Of a stretch of 64,000 nucleotides of DNA, positions 25,197 through 34,815 are shown one piece after another. A model generated the notes under the pieces. It was not told the DNA's origin and did not search any database. It saw only the letters and a list, made by a program, of their open reading frames with translations. A program made the position numbers and the translations under genes. How positions within the stretch are numbered: the stretch's first letter is position 1; each line of letters starts with the position of its first letter. Source of the stretch: Mesobacillus jeotgali (GTDB taxonomy: Bacteria; Bacillota; Bacilli; Bacillales; Cytobacillaceae); assembly GCF_900166585.1 (NCBI RefSeq), contig NZ_FVZC01000007.1, positions 558,001 through 622,000 on the forward strand, in the 5' to 3' direction.

Positions 25197-25391
25197 CTAA
25201 TTGGCTTTTTCTTCGATTACATCTAACTTCATAAGCATTTCGCTTAACGCAATGGATATGACTTCCCGTTCTTCAAATTCATTTGGATAATGGGAAGCGC
25301 AATTTATATAGTTATGCTTTTCAGCTAACTTTTCTTTAATTTTTTTACACATCCAGAGCTGGTAATCGGAAAGTTCCAGTTGTCTTAGCAT
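25197..25391 (-). CDS. Hypothetical protein (64 aa)
   Basis: The start at ATG 25391 is 9 bases from AAGGAG; the GTG at 25397 is too close to it. The product is acidic and helical (LRQLELSDYQLWMCKKIKEKL ... EEREVISIALSEMLMKLDVIEEKAN), with no membrane segment or recognised motif. A minus-strand terminator follows. A real gene is likely, function unknown. Confidence 0.6.
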   Translation of the reverse strand: MLRQLELSDYQLWMCKKIKEKLAEKHNYINCASHYPNEFEEREVISIALSEMLMKLDVIEEKAN

Positions 25392-25399
25392 TGTCACCC

Positions 25400-25900
25400 A
25401 CTCCTTCGTTAATTATCCTTACCCGCGGTCCAAGCATGCTTAAACACTATATCCACAAGATTATCAGTTTGGGAAAAATTGAGAAAACCCCATGCCTACA
25501 GCAATGGGAAGATTTAATTAAACGATTGATTAATAAGTCTCTCTTTTCGTAAACCTTATTAAAAACCCGCATTAAACTCCAATCTAGAAATCTCTCTTCT
25601 AATGAATCCCTAATAGCAAAGACTACCACAGACAGAAATAGCGGGGAAACCAGAAACATTGTCCGCCACCGGGTATATGACCGACAAAAATGATGGAGAA
25701 ATAAGAAGAAGTGTCCATCAACCGGTCTATGATGGACAGAAATAGAGAAGCGATCGAGTAAATTGTCCGTTAACAGAGTTATGAGTGACAGATATGGCGA
25801 AGGTAATCGAAAAAACTGTCCAAAATCAAAAGCCGTTACAAAGCCCCTAAAAAAGTACTGCTCAACAGTAACGTTTAAGGAAAAACTTGCTAAAATAATA
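25400..25900. repeat. Intergenic region with GTCC/GACA repeats
   Basis: From about 25660 to 25840 there are three or four diverged units of about 65-70 bases, each starting near TTGTCC and holding TATGA(C)-GACA(GAA)AAT and GGAGAA. GTCC and GGAC/GACA segments could pair within a unit. The part 25400-25655 shows no feature I can support; a 70-codon minus-strand frame there lacks a ribosome site. Confidence 0.5.
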
Positions 25901-25949
25901 TAGAGATTGTAGAATAAAACTAATTATTATTGAACGGAGGTGAGGAGAG

Positions 25950-26105
25950 ATGATCAAGACTGTTTTTGTACGCGGATTTTGGAATGAATTCCTTTATTTT
26001 TGTCGTGCAAAATTTGCTGTTGCAGCTGCCAACGGGATACGTATGCCCTTTTTTAACAGCTCAATATCAAAAACAAACGGTACGATCATCTCTTTTCCCG
26101 CTTAG
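25950..26105 (+). CDS. 51-residue leader peptide upstream of the ABC-F gene
   Basis: A 51-codon frame with a very strong site (GGAGGTGAGGAG) encodes a peptide beginning MIKTVFVRGFWNEFLYFCRA, with aromatic clusters and a small-residue AVAAANGI stretch. It ends 60 bases before a strong terminator that lies ahead of an ABC-F ATPase gene. In Firmicutes, antibiotic-responsive ABC-F genes are often controlled by a short upstream ORF whose stalled translation prevents termination; this layout fits. I do not recognise the peptide family. Confidence 0.7.
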   Translation: MIKTVFVRGFWNEFLYFCRAKFAVAAANGIRMPFFNSSISKTNGTIISFPA

Positions 26106-26123
26106 GAATAAGTTTCAGTGAAT

Positions 26124-26149
26124 TGAGAGGGCACACTAGTCCTCTCTTT
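26124..26149 (+). promoter_or_regulatory. First leader hairpin (possible antiterminator partner)
   Basis: GAGAGG and CCTCTC pair around a 10-base loop, followed by TTTG, 20 bases after the leader peptide stop. Confidence 0.5.
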
Positions 26150-26165
26150 GTATTCATGGAATCCG

Positions 26166-26202
26166 AAGCCAGGTGCAGAGCTATCTGCCCCTGGCTTTTT
26201 TG
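26166..26202 (+). terminator. Leader terminator ahead of the ABC-F gene
   Basis: AAGCCAGG and CCTGGCTT enclose an inner stem GCAGA/TCTGC and are followed by TTTTTT. It sits between the leader peptide and the ABC-F gene, so it should act as an attenuator. Confidence 0.8.
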
Positions 26203-26262
26203 CGTTTTATTAGCAAGCCGGGGTTCAGGAGAAAAGGGGGATCAATTTAGGAGGAAAACATT

Positions 26263-28161
<1,899 letters not shown>

Positions 28162-28170
28162 AGACATATC

Positions 28171-28202
28171 AAGAACTGCTGGGAGCCAGCAGTTCTTTTT
28201 TA
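28171..28202 (+). terminator. Intrinsic terminator of the ABC-F gene
   Basis: AAGAACTGCT and AGCAGTTCTT pair across GGGAGCC, then a T tract. Confidence 0.88.
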
Positions 28203-28330
28203 ACTGGAAAATAACGAGTGGAATTTCCAATTCGCTATAAAAATCACATAAACTTGATATAAAAAGAAAAACTGCGATAAAATCAGGTCCTCGCTTATAA
28301 AAACTGTAAACTTTGCTGTAATATCCACTA
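28203..28330. repeat. AACTGGAAA head plus TCGCTATAAAAA-type units, second locus
   Basis: Begins AACTGGAAAATAACGAG, then TTTCCAATTCGCTATAAAAA and diverged units (ACTTGATATAAAAA, CTGCGATAAAAT, CTCGCTTATAAAAA). Same head and unit as at 63513, and again directly downstream of a terminator. Confidence 0.65.
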
Positions 28331-28431
28331 TCTGCCCAGGGTATCTTAACCAATTTGCACTTTCTTTAATATTGTCCGGACTTGTCTCATATGTTTAAAG
28401 GAGTAAATGAGACAGGATTGGGAGAGAAGCT

Positions 28432-29763
28432 ATGAATACTTTTTTGAAAGGGATGTCCATCCTCGTAATTGCTACTTTTCTTGCTGAAATAGTGGAGTTC
28501 CTCGTTAATATGATTCTTGCGCGCGAGCTTGGGGAAAGCGGGATGGGGCATTATATGACCATTTTGCCGACGATTTTCCTGATCATGATGCTGGCTAGTT
28601 TTGAACTGCCAGTGTCAATATCAAAGATGATTGCTGAGAAGGATGAGGTGTACCACCGGAGCATGATCAGGCACGCCATCAGGCTGGCGCTGGTGTTCAC
28701 AACCGTTCTGCTGATCGCGGCTGCCATAGTGATTCCAATCATACCGGTTTTCACTGAATACCATCCGCTGCTGAAATGGGTGGTGCTGTCGCTCATCCCG
28801 GTGATGACGATTACGGCCATTGCCAGGGGATTTTTCATGGGAAAGCAGGAGATGGGAAGAATCGCTGTTTCTCATTTCCTGCGCAGGGCAGTTCAGTTAA
28901 TCCTGTTATCTGCCCTTTTCCAGTATTTCGAATTCGGCAGTGATACGGCACTTCTTGTAGCCTTTTGTACGCTTGCTGGAAGCGAATTGGTTGTATTCCT
29001 ATATTTATTGCATCATTTTATCATGTCCTATCAAAAAATCAGGAGGGTTCCAGGAAATCCTGTAAGCGGAAGGGAGGTGCGAAAGAGTCTCGTTGAAGTT
29101 TCCGTCCCGACGACGGGCCTGAGGATTTTTCACTCGCTGACCCATGCCGTACAGCCGTTTTTGATTAAATATGCCATCGTAAGCACAGGACTTTCTGCAG
29201 ATATGGCGACTGAACAATTTGGGATGATGGCGGGGATTGCGATGACAATTGGTTTTTTTCCGGCATTCATTGCGCATTCATTCCTGATTATCCTTATTCC
29301 AACTGTATCAAAGGCTTATGCGGAAAAAGATTTCCGAAAGCTGCAAAAATTGCTTCAGCACGTGATGCTGCTGACTTTACTGTATGGCTTACCGTCTGTC
29401 ACCGCATTTTATTTTCTGGCTGAGCCATTGACGATGACATTTTTTCACTCTCAACAAGCCGCTGTTTACTTGCAGCTGTTGGCTCCATACTTCCTGTTCC
29501 ACTACTTCACCATTCCGATGCAGGCCTATTTAATCGGTCTTGGTCTGGTAAAGGACACTTTTATCCATTCTGTATACGCTACCGCTGTCACTTTTGCACT
29601 GATTTACCTGCTTGGCTCAAGGCCGGAATGGGGAATGGAGGGGGTTATCATAGGCATGAATGCTGGAAGTATGGTTATCTTGCTTCTCCATTACCTGACG
29701 ATTTGCAAGAAAATTGGCATCACCTGGCTGGCCAGGAGCACAATCACCGATTCCAGAACTTGA
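28432..29763 (+). CDS. Polysaccharide/lipid-linked oligosaccharide flippase-like protein (SpoVB/MurJ-type MOP superfamily)
   Basis: 443 residues with about 12-13 predicted membrane helices through the whole length. Family marks include the N-terminal FLAEIVEFLVNMILARELGESGMGHY, ELPVSISKMIAEK and the central ITAIARGFFMGKQEMG. These resemble SpoVB and YtgP-like proteins of Bacilli, which belong to the MOP flippase superfamily and move lipid-linked cell-wall or polysaccharide precursors. There is no sporulation gene cluster around it, so a specific substrate cannot be assigned. The next gene lies 61 bases on and might be co-transcribed. Confidence 0.8.
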   Translation: MNTFLKGMSILVIATFLAEIVEFLVNMILARELGESGMGHYMTILPTIFLIMMLASFELPVSISKMIAEKDEVYHRSMIRHAIRLALVFTTVLLIAAAIVIPIIPVFTEYHPLLKWVVLSLIPVMTITAIARGFFMGKQEMGRIAVSHFLRRAVQLILLSALFQYFEFGSDTALLVAFCTLAGSELVVFLYLLHHFIMSYQKIRRVPGNPVSGREVRKSLVEVSVPTTGLRIFHSLTHAVQPFLIKYAIVSTGLSADMATEQFGMMAGIAMTIGFFPAFIAHSFLIILIPTVSKAYAEKDFRKLQKLLQHVMLLTLLYGLPSVTAFYFLAEPLTMTFFHSQQAAVYLQLLAPYFLFHYFTIPMQAYLIGLGLVKDTFIHSVYATAVTFALIYLLGSRPEWGMEGVIIGMNAGSMVILLLHYLTICKKIGITWLARSTITDSRT

Positions 29764-29824
29764 AAGGAATTTAGACCTTTTTTGAAGAATTAATTAAGTA
29801 AACAATTTTTTCAGGAGTGATGGT

Positions 29825-30262
29825 GTGGAAAAAGTATTGCGAGGGCACCATCTCCTCTGTGTTCATGGTTTCAGGGGGATGGGTTACAGTCCGGAGTTTG
29901 TGAAGAAAATGGAGAGTATCGTGAATGATATTCGCGATCCGGAAAAGGATTTTTACATAAAGGTGGTTGCAGCCTTCGATGACGCCTGCATGTCATGTCC
30001 GCACCGCGGGCTAGAGATTTGCGAGGCAAGCGAGGGTTCGAATGAACATGTATTGTCAATGGACGGGAAAGTCATCCGTCACTTAGGTCTCGTACCTAAT
30101 AAACATTATCTAAAGTCAGAGCTGGTAAATTGGACTGCAGAAAAGGTTGAACCTGCTGACCTTGATGAGCTTTGTAAAAACTGTTCCTGGCTGCAATATG
30201 GAGTGTGCAAGGAAGGGATTGCGGAACTGCGCGATAAGAAGAGTGCTAGCGTCCAGGGTTAA
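29825..30262 (+). CDS. DUF1284 domain protein
   Basis: 145 residues from GTG 29825 with CAGGAG upstream. The sequence opens VLRGHHLLCVHGFRGMGYS, the DUF1284 signature, and holds conserved Cys sets (CMSCPHRGLEIC and CKNCSWLQYGVC) that suggest metal or iron-sulfur binding. No activity is established for the family. It lies behind the flippase and is closed by a terminator shared with the convergent TrkA-C gene. Confidence 0.85.
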   Translation: MEKVLRGHHLLCVHGFRGMGYSPEFVKKMESIVNDIRDPEKDFYIKVVAAFDDACMSCPHRGLEICEASEGSNEHVLSMDGKVIRHLGLVPNKHYLKSELVNWTAEKVEPADLDELCKNCSWLQYGVCKEGIAELRDKKSASVQG

Positions 30263-30284
30263 AGTCTGCAGCGCAATCTTTTTT

Positions 30285-30338
30285 ACTAAAGATGCCTGAC
30301 TCATGGTAGAACCTAAAACCAGCGGGTCAGGCATCTTC
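30285..30338. terminator. Bidirectional terminator
   Basis: AAAGATGCCTGAC and GTCAGGCATCTT pair across about 25 bases. It lies between convergent genes and overlaps the end of the minus one. Confidence 0.7.
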
Positions 30339-30986
30339 AAATTTTTCTTCAATTTTAGGGTTATTGCCATACAAAATTAATTTGTCACCCGGCTCTAATT
30401 TTGTATTATATGCTTTGTTCCTTATATTGATTTCGCCTCGTTTAATGAATAGGAGCATGATATCATCGTCTGCATCCACTATTTCATCGAAGGTCATATC
30501 AGCATATTGAGAGTCCTCTTTGATGGCAATTTCCCGGACCTCATCATCTTCGTCCATTAAAAGGACATCGCTGATTGGCAAATCAGCAAGCTCATAGTTT
30601 TCTTTCATTTCACTTTTCAATTTCCCTGTCATCAGGGCTTGCACTTTGGGCGCTCTCAAAATAAACACTAGAACTAATAATCCGCCAGCAGCATAGGCGA
30701 TTTCCATGGTATAAAAAGTATCTTCTAAAAGTTTGCTTATGGCCGAAATAATAACGGCAAGTGAGAAGGCTCCAAAAAGAATCAAAAAAGCTCCCAATTT
30801 TCTTCTGACAGGATGATCAATGATCAATTCCGATTCACCCGTTGTAAAACCAGTGCCGGTTAACATGGAGATCACCTGGAATCGGGCTACAGTTCTGTCT
30901 AATCCAGTTGCTATAAAGATAGATGTATTAATCTCAATCACGGTAAAAACTATGAACAAGTATATGAAAATGAAAAGAATACCCAT
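30327..30986 (-). CDS. Membrane protein with C-terminal TrkA-C (RCK_C) domain
   Basis: 219 residues: membrane helices at about 2-25, 62-80 and 92-110, then a cytoplasmic RCK_C/TrkA-C domain (about 130-217, with EVREIAIKEDSQYADMTFDEI ... PGDKLILYGNNP). TrkA-C domains bind small ligands and gate potassium or other cation transport; c-di-AMP is a known ligand for some in Firmicutes. There is no partner channel gene adjacent. GGGAGAGGAGGAA precedes the start. Confidence 0.82.
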   Translation of the reverse strand: MGILFIFIYLFIVFTVIEINTSIFIATGLDRTVARFQVISMLTGTGFTTGESELIIDHPVRRKLGAFLILFGAFSLAVIISAISKLLEDTFYTMEIAYAAGGLLVLVFILRAPKVQALMTGKLKSEMKENYELADLPISDVLLMDEDDEVREIAIKEDSQYADMTFDEIVDADDDIMLLFIKRGEINIRNKAYNTKLEPGDKLILYGNNPKIEEKFEDA

Positions 30987-31045
30987 TTCCTCCTCTCCCC
31001 TCGTACTATCTAGTATAGATTGCCGAGGTGTGAATTAAACAAAAA

Positions 31046-31075
31046 TAGACCGGGGAACTTGTTCCCCGGACATTT
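31046..31075. terminator. Bidirectional terminator
   Basis: CCGGGGAAC and GTTCCCCGG form a 9-bp stem with a 2-base loop and an A/T-rich border on both sides; it serves the minus-strand gene ending at 31077. Confidence 0.75.
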
Positions 31076-31076
31076 T

Positions 31077-31340
31077 TTATCGCTGTTCTTGAAGATTCTC
31101 ATTGTAATAGTTGACTCCGTACATAGCGCCTTCGCTGACCATTTTGTTGTCCTCAACATCCATTGGGTCAGGGTTGCCTGCTTTTTGTACAGGGAGCACA
31201 TCCGTTTTGGGTGGCATGATTTTTTCTTTTACCTGTGTGGCCATCTCTGTCAATTTCGTTTTATTTTCCGGTTTCATCGCCATCCACAGTGCTGCAGCTC
31301 CAACACCTAGCATGACAGCATTTTTGGCTTTTGTTTGCAT
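31077..31340 (-). CDS. Hypothetical small protein (87 aa) with one N-terminal helix
   Basis: Starts at ATG 31340 with TAGGAGGG upstream. A hydrophobic helix (NAVMLGVGAAALWMAM) is followed by a hydrophilic, helical stretch resembling YtxH/YbyB-type surface or stress proteins (ENKTKLTEMATQVKEKI), then an Asp/Pro-rich tail ending in NYYNENLQEQR. Family assignment is tentative. Confidence 0.65.
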   Translation of the reverse strand: MQTKAKNAVMLGVGAAALWMAMKPENKTKLTEMATQVKEKIMPPKTDVLPVQKAGNPDPMDVEDNKMVSEGAMYGVNYYNENLQEQR

Positions 31341-31500
31341 ATTGTATCCCTCCTAAATTATTTTCACCTATGCTGTTGTCTATACTGTTTTTACCCGCTC
31401 TATTAAAAACAGAAACATTTTTAAAATGGAAAGCCTTCCAAGAATTAGCGATTTCGTTTCAAGCTCGCACAAAAAGGGAAGAGTAATAGTTGATTAACAA

Positions 31501-32457
31501 ATGAAAGGTCTGAGACCATTGAAATATACATTTAATGAAAAAAGATGGGTGTGGTATGACTTCGATAAAGGGGAAGAGGAGAAGGCAAGGGAATTGATTT
31601 CAAAAGATATTTTTTCTGGAGAATGGCTGGAAAATATTAAAGATAAGGAAGGGAATCTTCTCGGAATCAACACAGAGACAAGGGGCGAGGAATACATTTG
31701 GGGCTCATTAATCTATCAGCAGGATATTGAGGATAAGTCTGAAAAAAATATCTTCCATTTTTATATCGGAAAAGACTTCTTTATAACGGTTGATTTCGAT
31801 TTTTCCATTCTTAAAGCAAATCCGGTTAGAGTCCATAAACAGATGGACCAGGCTGAAAATGCGGTTGAAGGCTTTTTTATCCTTTTGGGACAAATTCTAT
31901 CGAGCTACTTACAGAAGATTGATGGCTATGAGGAGCGCCTTCATAAGTTGTTATGGGAAATGAAGGAGCAGAACAATTTAGGAATCCTGGAAAGAATTTA
32001 TGAGAACCGACACGAACTACTTGTTTGGATCAATCTTGTCATCCCAATTATAGAGCTTAAACTGGCAGCGGAGGAAGCATATGGAAAAGAAATCCATGAA
32101 AAACCGGAATTTAACCGGGTTGAAACCCGGGTTCAGCGTGTCCGTATGCTGCTGGATGAATACCAGCAGGCAATCGATACGATGATCAATCTGGAAGAAG
32201 TAGTTTCAACCCATCGGGGAAATGAAATCATGAAAACATTGACGGTCCTGACGACTCTATTTACACCTGTGACCGCCTTAGGAGCGATCTGGGGGATGAA
32301 CTTCAAGCTCATGCCAGAGCTGGAATGGAAGTTTGGCTATTTTTTTGCTGGAGTATTAATCGTAGTCTCGACAGCAGGGCTCTATTATTATCTGAAGAGA
32401 AAAGGCTGGATGGGGGATATCCTCAAGGTGAATAAGAAGAACAGGTTTTTTGGCTAG
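31501..32457 (+). CDS. CorA-like magnesium/divalent metal transporter
   Basis: 318 residues. A long acidic cytoplasmic N-terminal alpha/beta and helical-stalk domain leads to two C-terminal membrane helices; the first ends with the CorA signature GMNF (GAIWGMNFKLMPELEWKFGY). This is the YfjQ type of Bacilli. CorA channels take up Mg2+ or related cations. The ribosome site is weak (GAGTAATAGTTG). A bidirectional terminator follows. Confidence 0.88.
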   Translation: MKGLRPLKYTFNEKRWVWYDFDKGEEEKARELISKDIFSGEWLENIKDKEGNLLGINTETRGEEYIWGSLIYQQDIEDKSEKNIFHFYIGKDFFITVDFDFSILKANPVRVHKQMDQAENAVEGFFILLGQILSSYLQKIDGYEERLHKLLWEMKEQNNLGILERIYENRHELLVWINLVIPIIELKLAAEEAYGKEIHEKPEFNRVETRVQRVRMLLDEYQQAIDTMINLEEVVSTHRGNEIMKTLTVLTTLFTPVTALGAIWGMNFKLMPELEWKFGYFFAGVLIVVSTAGLYYYLKRKGWMGDILKVNKKNRFFG

Positions 32458-32503
32458 GACCATTGTAGAGCTTGCAATCCATGCGATAAACAAACTGGGA
32501 ATG

Positions 32504-32534
32504 AAAAAATCGCCCGAGGGCGATTTTTTTTATT
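32504..32534. terminator. Bidirectional terminator
   Basis: AAAAAATCGCCC and GGGCGATTTTTT form a perfect stem with a 2-base loop between convergent genes. Confidence 0.88.
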
Positions 32535-32862
32535 CAGCCAATTTAACCAGCATATGGGCAAGAGAATGCTGCTGTTCTTTATTACCCACCTTCCAAAGCT
32601 CCTGCAATAGCTGCTCCTCTTTATTACGCGGTGCAACGTTCTCGGCTAGATAATCAGCTACCTTTTCTGCCGTCTTTGCCAGCTGCTCTTCATCTAAACC
32701 AGCTTTTTTGCCCAGATTGATTCGTTTGCTTAAATAAGTCCTGAACTCATTGAAATCACCAAGGATCTCATCCGCTTTCTGGGAATCCATCCGTTCAAGC
32801 GTCTCATCCACCTTGCTAGTATCTACTTCTCCATCTTTATGAATCATATGATCTTTTTCCAT
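32530..32862 (-). CDS. DUF3243 family protein (YmfJ-like)
   Basis: 110 residues from ATG 32862, eight bases from AAGGAGG (a longer frame from 32880 has no site of its own). The C-terminal 80 residues match DUF3243: FRTYLSKRINLGKKAGLDEEQLAKTAEKVADYLAENVAPRNKEEQLLQELWKVGNKEQQHSLAHMLVKL in overall pattern. B. subtilis YmfJ is the best-known member; its function is unknown. All-helical and cytoplasmic. Confidence 0.85.
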   Translation of the reverse strand: MEKDHMIHKDGEVDTSKVDETLERMDSQKADEILGDFNEFRTYLSKRINLGKKAGLDEEQLAKTAEKVADYLAENVAPRNKEEQLLQELWKVGNKEQQHSLAHMLVKLAE

Positions 32863-33017
32863 GTAAAAAACCTCCTTCAATAAGATATTTATTAAATACC
32901 CTGTAGCTGGAATCTAGTAAACCTCTGGCAGCACATCCAGGTTGGAGCCTAAAAGTTATCTTTAACGCACCAGCAGGCGAATTTCCCTTGCTTAGAATGG
33001 ACGAAAATAGCTTCATT

Positions 33018-33057
33018 AAAAAAGGTGCGGGCCGCCTGGCCTGCACCTTTTTTAAGT
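33018..33057. terminator. Symmetric terminator-like palindrome
   Basis: AAAAAAGGTGC-GG and CC-TGCACCTTTTTT enclose a small inner loop. It has A and T tracts on both sides and stands between the DUF3243 leader and the micro-ORF copies. Confidence 0.65.
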
Positions 33058-33125
33058 CCGACATACGGACGATGGGAGGAGAATTAAATTTTGCTATTCA
33101 ATTGCCCATCTGGGGTAAATCGATA

Positions 33126-33263
33126 TTAAATATATCGATTTAAGACCAGCGTGCCTTGAGACAGCAGCGCGAATCTTCCTCCGCTTGCATAGCCAATGAC
33201 GTATTCCGAAGTCGCCGTAAAGTCTTTCAACTTAACCAGTCCCTTCCTTACTAGTATTGGCAT
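33126..33263 (-). CDS. Micro-ORF A (45 aa), tandemly duplicated
   Basis: A 45-codon minus-strand frame from ATG 33263 (TTGGAG upstream), product MPILVRKGLVKLKDFTATSE continuing YVIGYASGGRFALLSQGTLV and LNRYI. A second copy lies 210 bases upstream on the same strand. Between copies most changes in the shared 38 codons are silent third-position or CTG/TTA changes, which argues for selection on a protein. An A/T hairpin containing ATCGAT follows each stop. I do not recognise the family; predicted beta-rich. Confidence 0.55.
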   Translation of the reverse strand: MPILVRKGLVKLKDFTATSEYVIGYASGGRFALLSQGTLVLNRYI

Positions 33264-33476
33264 TGCTCCAATCCTGCGGACTACTTAGAGGAGTGTTTTG
33301 CTGAAACTATGCAAGAAATACATTGTGATCAATCGATTTTAAGTCCATCGATTTAAGACCAGCGTTCCTTGAGACAGTAACGCAAATCTTCCTCCATTTG
33401 CTAAGCCAATGACATATTCCGAAGTCGCCGTAAAGTATTGCACTTTAACCAGTCCCTTCTAAGTTTTGTATTGGCC
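33135..33476. repeat. Tandem ~130-bp direct repeat (two copies)
   Basis: Copies 33135-33262 and 33348-33476 align with few differences (for example ATTCCGAAGTCGCCGTAAAG and GCCAATGAC shared). Each carries one copy of the micro-ORF on the minus strand. Confidence 0.8.
33339..33443 (-). CDS. Micro-ORF B (34 aa or longer), diverged copy of A
   Basis: The paralogue of micro-ORF A. The shared region reads KGLVKVQYFTATSEYVIGLA then NGGRFALLSQGTLVLNRWT, but the upstream ATG of copy A is replaced (AGG) and a stop precedes KGLVK, so translation would start at GTG 33443 with GAAGGGA nine bases upstream. It may be a shortened gene or a decaying copy. Confidence 0.45.
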   Translation of the reverse strand: MQYFTATSEYVIGLANGGRFALLSQGTLVLNRWT

Positions 33477-33601
33477 TTGCACTATATATATACCCGAAGA
33501 AAAACTCAGAAAACTTAATAAACTTAATAAAAATCTGGTGATTAATCCAAATAATGGTACAAGCAAAAAGACAGCCGCTCTGGACTGCCTTTTAATCATT
33601 A

Positions 33602-34237
33602 TTAGTCATTGCTTGATAGGATCCCGAAGAAGCGCAGGATATATAGGAAAAGATTGATGAAATCCAGATACAGATTAAGCGCCATAAGCGGTACTTCTTC
33701 CGGACTCACTCCATAATGCTTCATCCTATTGAAATCGAATAAAACATACCCACTGAAGACTAGGATCCCAATGAAGGAATAAGCCATCATTCCAGTGCTG
33801 CTAAGCGGCCAAATCAAGTTAAAGATAGCTACAGCAATCAATGCCAGCAAAGCGGCCATCAGCATTCCGCCAAGGAAGCTCAGGTCACGTTTTGTTTTTG
33901 ACGCATAAATCGCAAGACCGGTGAAAACAACTGTAGTTGCCCCGAGCGCATTAATGACGACATTCGCCCCGGAAACTGCGATGTAATGGGCAATGACAGG
34001 ATACATCGTCATTCCGGAGATGAACGTAAACGCATATAGAAATGCATATGAAATAGCTTTCTTTTTCCTTAAAAAGAACACTCCGATCAACATCACGAGC
34101 TCAATGATAACGAGCGGGAGGAACAGCGCTGGCGGAACGAACACTCCGGACATTGTGCCGATAAATGCAATTGCCAGTGAAAACGCGAAGGTTCTCATTA
34201 CCGATGGCATCATCGAGTTATCAGTATAAGTGTACAT
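33602..34237 (-). CDS. Bax inhibitor-1 family membrane protein (YetJ-like)
   Basis: 211 residues with seven predicted membrane helices. The N-terminal helices (MRTFAFSLAIAFIGTMSGVFVPP) and the C-terminal signature (GYVLFDFNRMKHYG, and DFINLFLYILRFFG with the paired acidic residues that sense pH in YetJ) place it in the BI-1/LFG family. YetJ is a pH-sensitive calcium leak channel; the same role is inferred. A GAGGTGACATATTAG leader gives the site. A weak hairpin (33571-33600) follows. Confidence 0.85.
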   Translation of the reverse strand: MYTYTDNSMMPSVMRTFAFSLAIAFIGTMSGVFVPPALFLPLVIIELVMLIGVFFLRKKKAISYAFLYAFTFISGMTMYPVIAHYIAVSGANVVINALGATTVVFTGLAIYASKTKRDLSFLGGMLMAALLALIAVAIFNLIWPLSSTGMMAYSFIGILVFSGYVLFDFNRMKHYGVSPEEVPLMALNLYLDFINLFLYILRFFGILSSND

Positions 34238-34311
34238 CTAATATGTCACCTCATAAATTTTATTTGATTATGTATACGGATGACAGGCAGCACAGGTTTC
34301 AAAAATTCTTT

Positions 34312-34680
34312 TTATAATTCCTTTTTTTCTCTTAAAAGATCACGGATTTCTTTTAATAGTTCTTCTTTTGCATCAGGCACCAATGTTGCAGGCTTGGCCT
34401 CTTCTTTTTTTCGGTAACGGGTTATGATTTTCACAAAGATGAAAATGGCGAATGCAGTGATGAAAAAATCAATAATCGTCTGGAGAAAAGCCCCATATTT
34501 AATCGCTTTGTATGAGAGCTCGGAAAAATCCTTGCCAATAGCCAAAAGTCCCACCACCGGCATTATAATATCATCCACAAGTGAAGAGACGATTTTCCCG
34601 AACGCCGCGCCGATGATGACCCCGATGGCAAGATCCAGTACATTCCCTTTAAAAGCGAATTTCTTGAATTCATTCCACAT
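34312..34680 (-). CDS. mscL: Large-conductance mechanosensitive channel MscL
   Basis: 122 residues: N-terminal amphipathic helix ([38 protein letters not shown] compact pattern), TM1 with the pore Gly/Ala face, periplasmic loop, TM2 ([19 protein letters not shown]) and the charged C-terminal bundle KKEEAKPA ... LLKEIRDLL. Length and motifs are canonical. It opens under hypo-osmotic shock. GGGGG lies upstream of the start. Confidence 0.95.
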   Translation of the reverse strand: MWNEFKKFAFKGNVLDLAIGVIIGAAFGKIVSSLVDDIIMPVVGLLAIGKDFSELSYKAIKYGAFLQTIIDFFITAFAIFIFVKIITRYRKKEEAKPATLVPDAKEELLKEIRDLLREKKEL

Positions 34681-34743
34681 ATTATATGTACCCCCTAAAA
34701 TTATATCTCTTCTATTTTGCGAGAATGGGAGGCAAAATGCAAT

Positions 34744-34774
34744 AGGGCCAGGTCCCTTTACAAGAGACTGGCCC
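34744..34774. terminator. GC-rich hairpin
   Basis: GGGCCAGGTC and GACTGGCCC pair around CCCTTTACAAGA, between mscL and the LuxR-type regulator gene. T tracts are poor, so terminator activity is uncertain. Confidence 0.5.
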
Positions 34775-34815
34775 AGTAGAATCTATTAACTTAATTATAG
34801 CTATGCTAACCCTGC

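Noticed and set aside
25447..25659. Minus-strand 70-codon frame
   Set aside because: No ribosome site, low-complexity hydrophobic start, lies in a repeat-containing gap; likely chance.
32837..33064. Minus-strand 75-codon frame overlapping the DUF3243 start
   Set aside because: It reads through a symmetric terminator-like palindrome and out of frame into the DUF3243 gene; no protein-like features.
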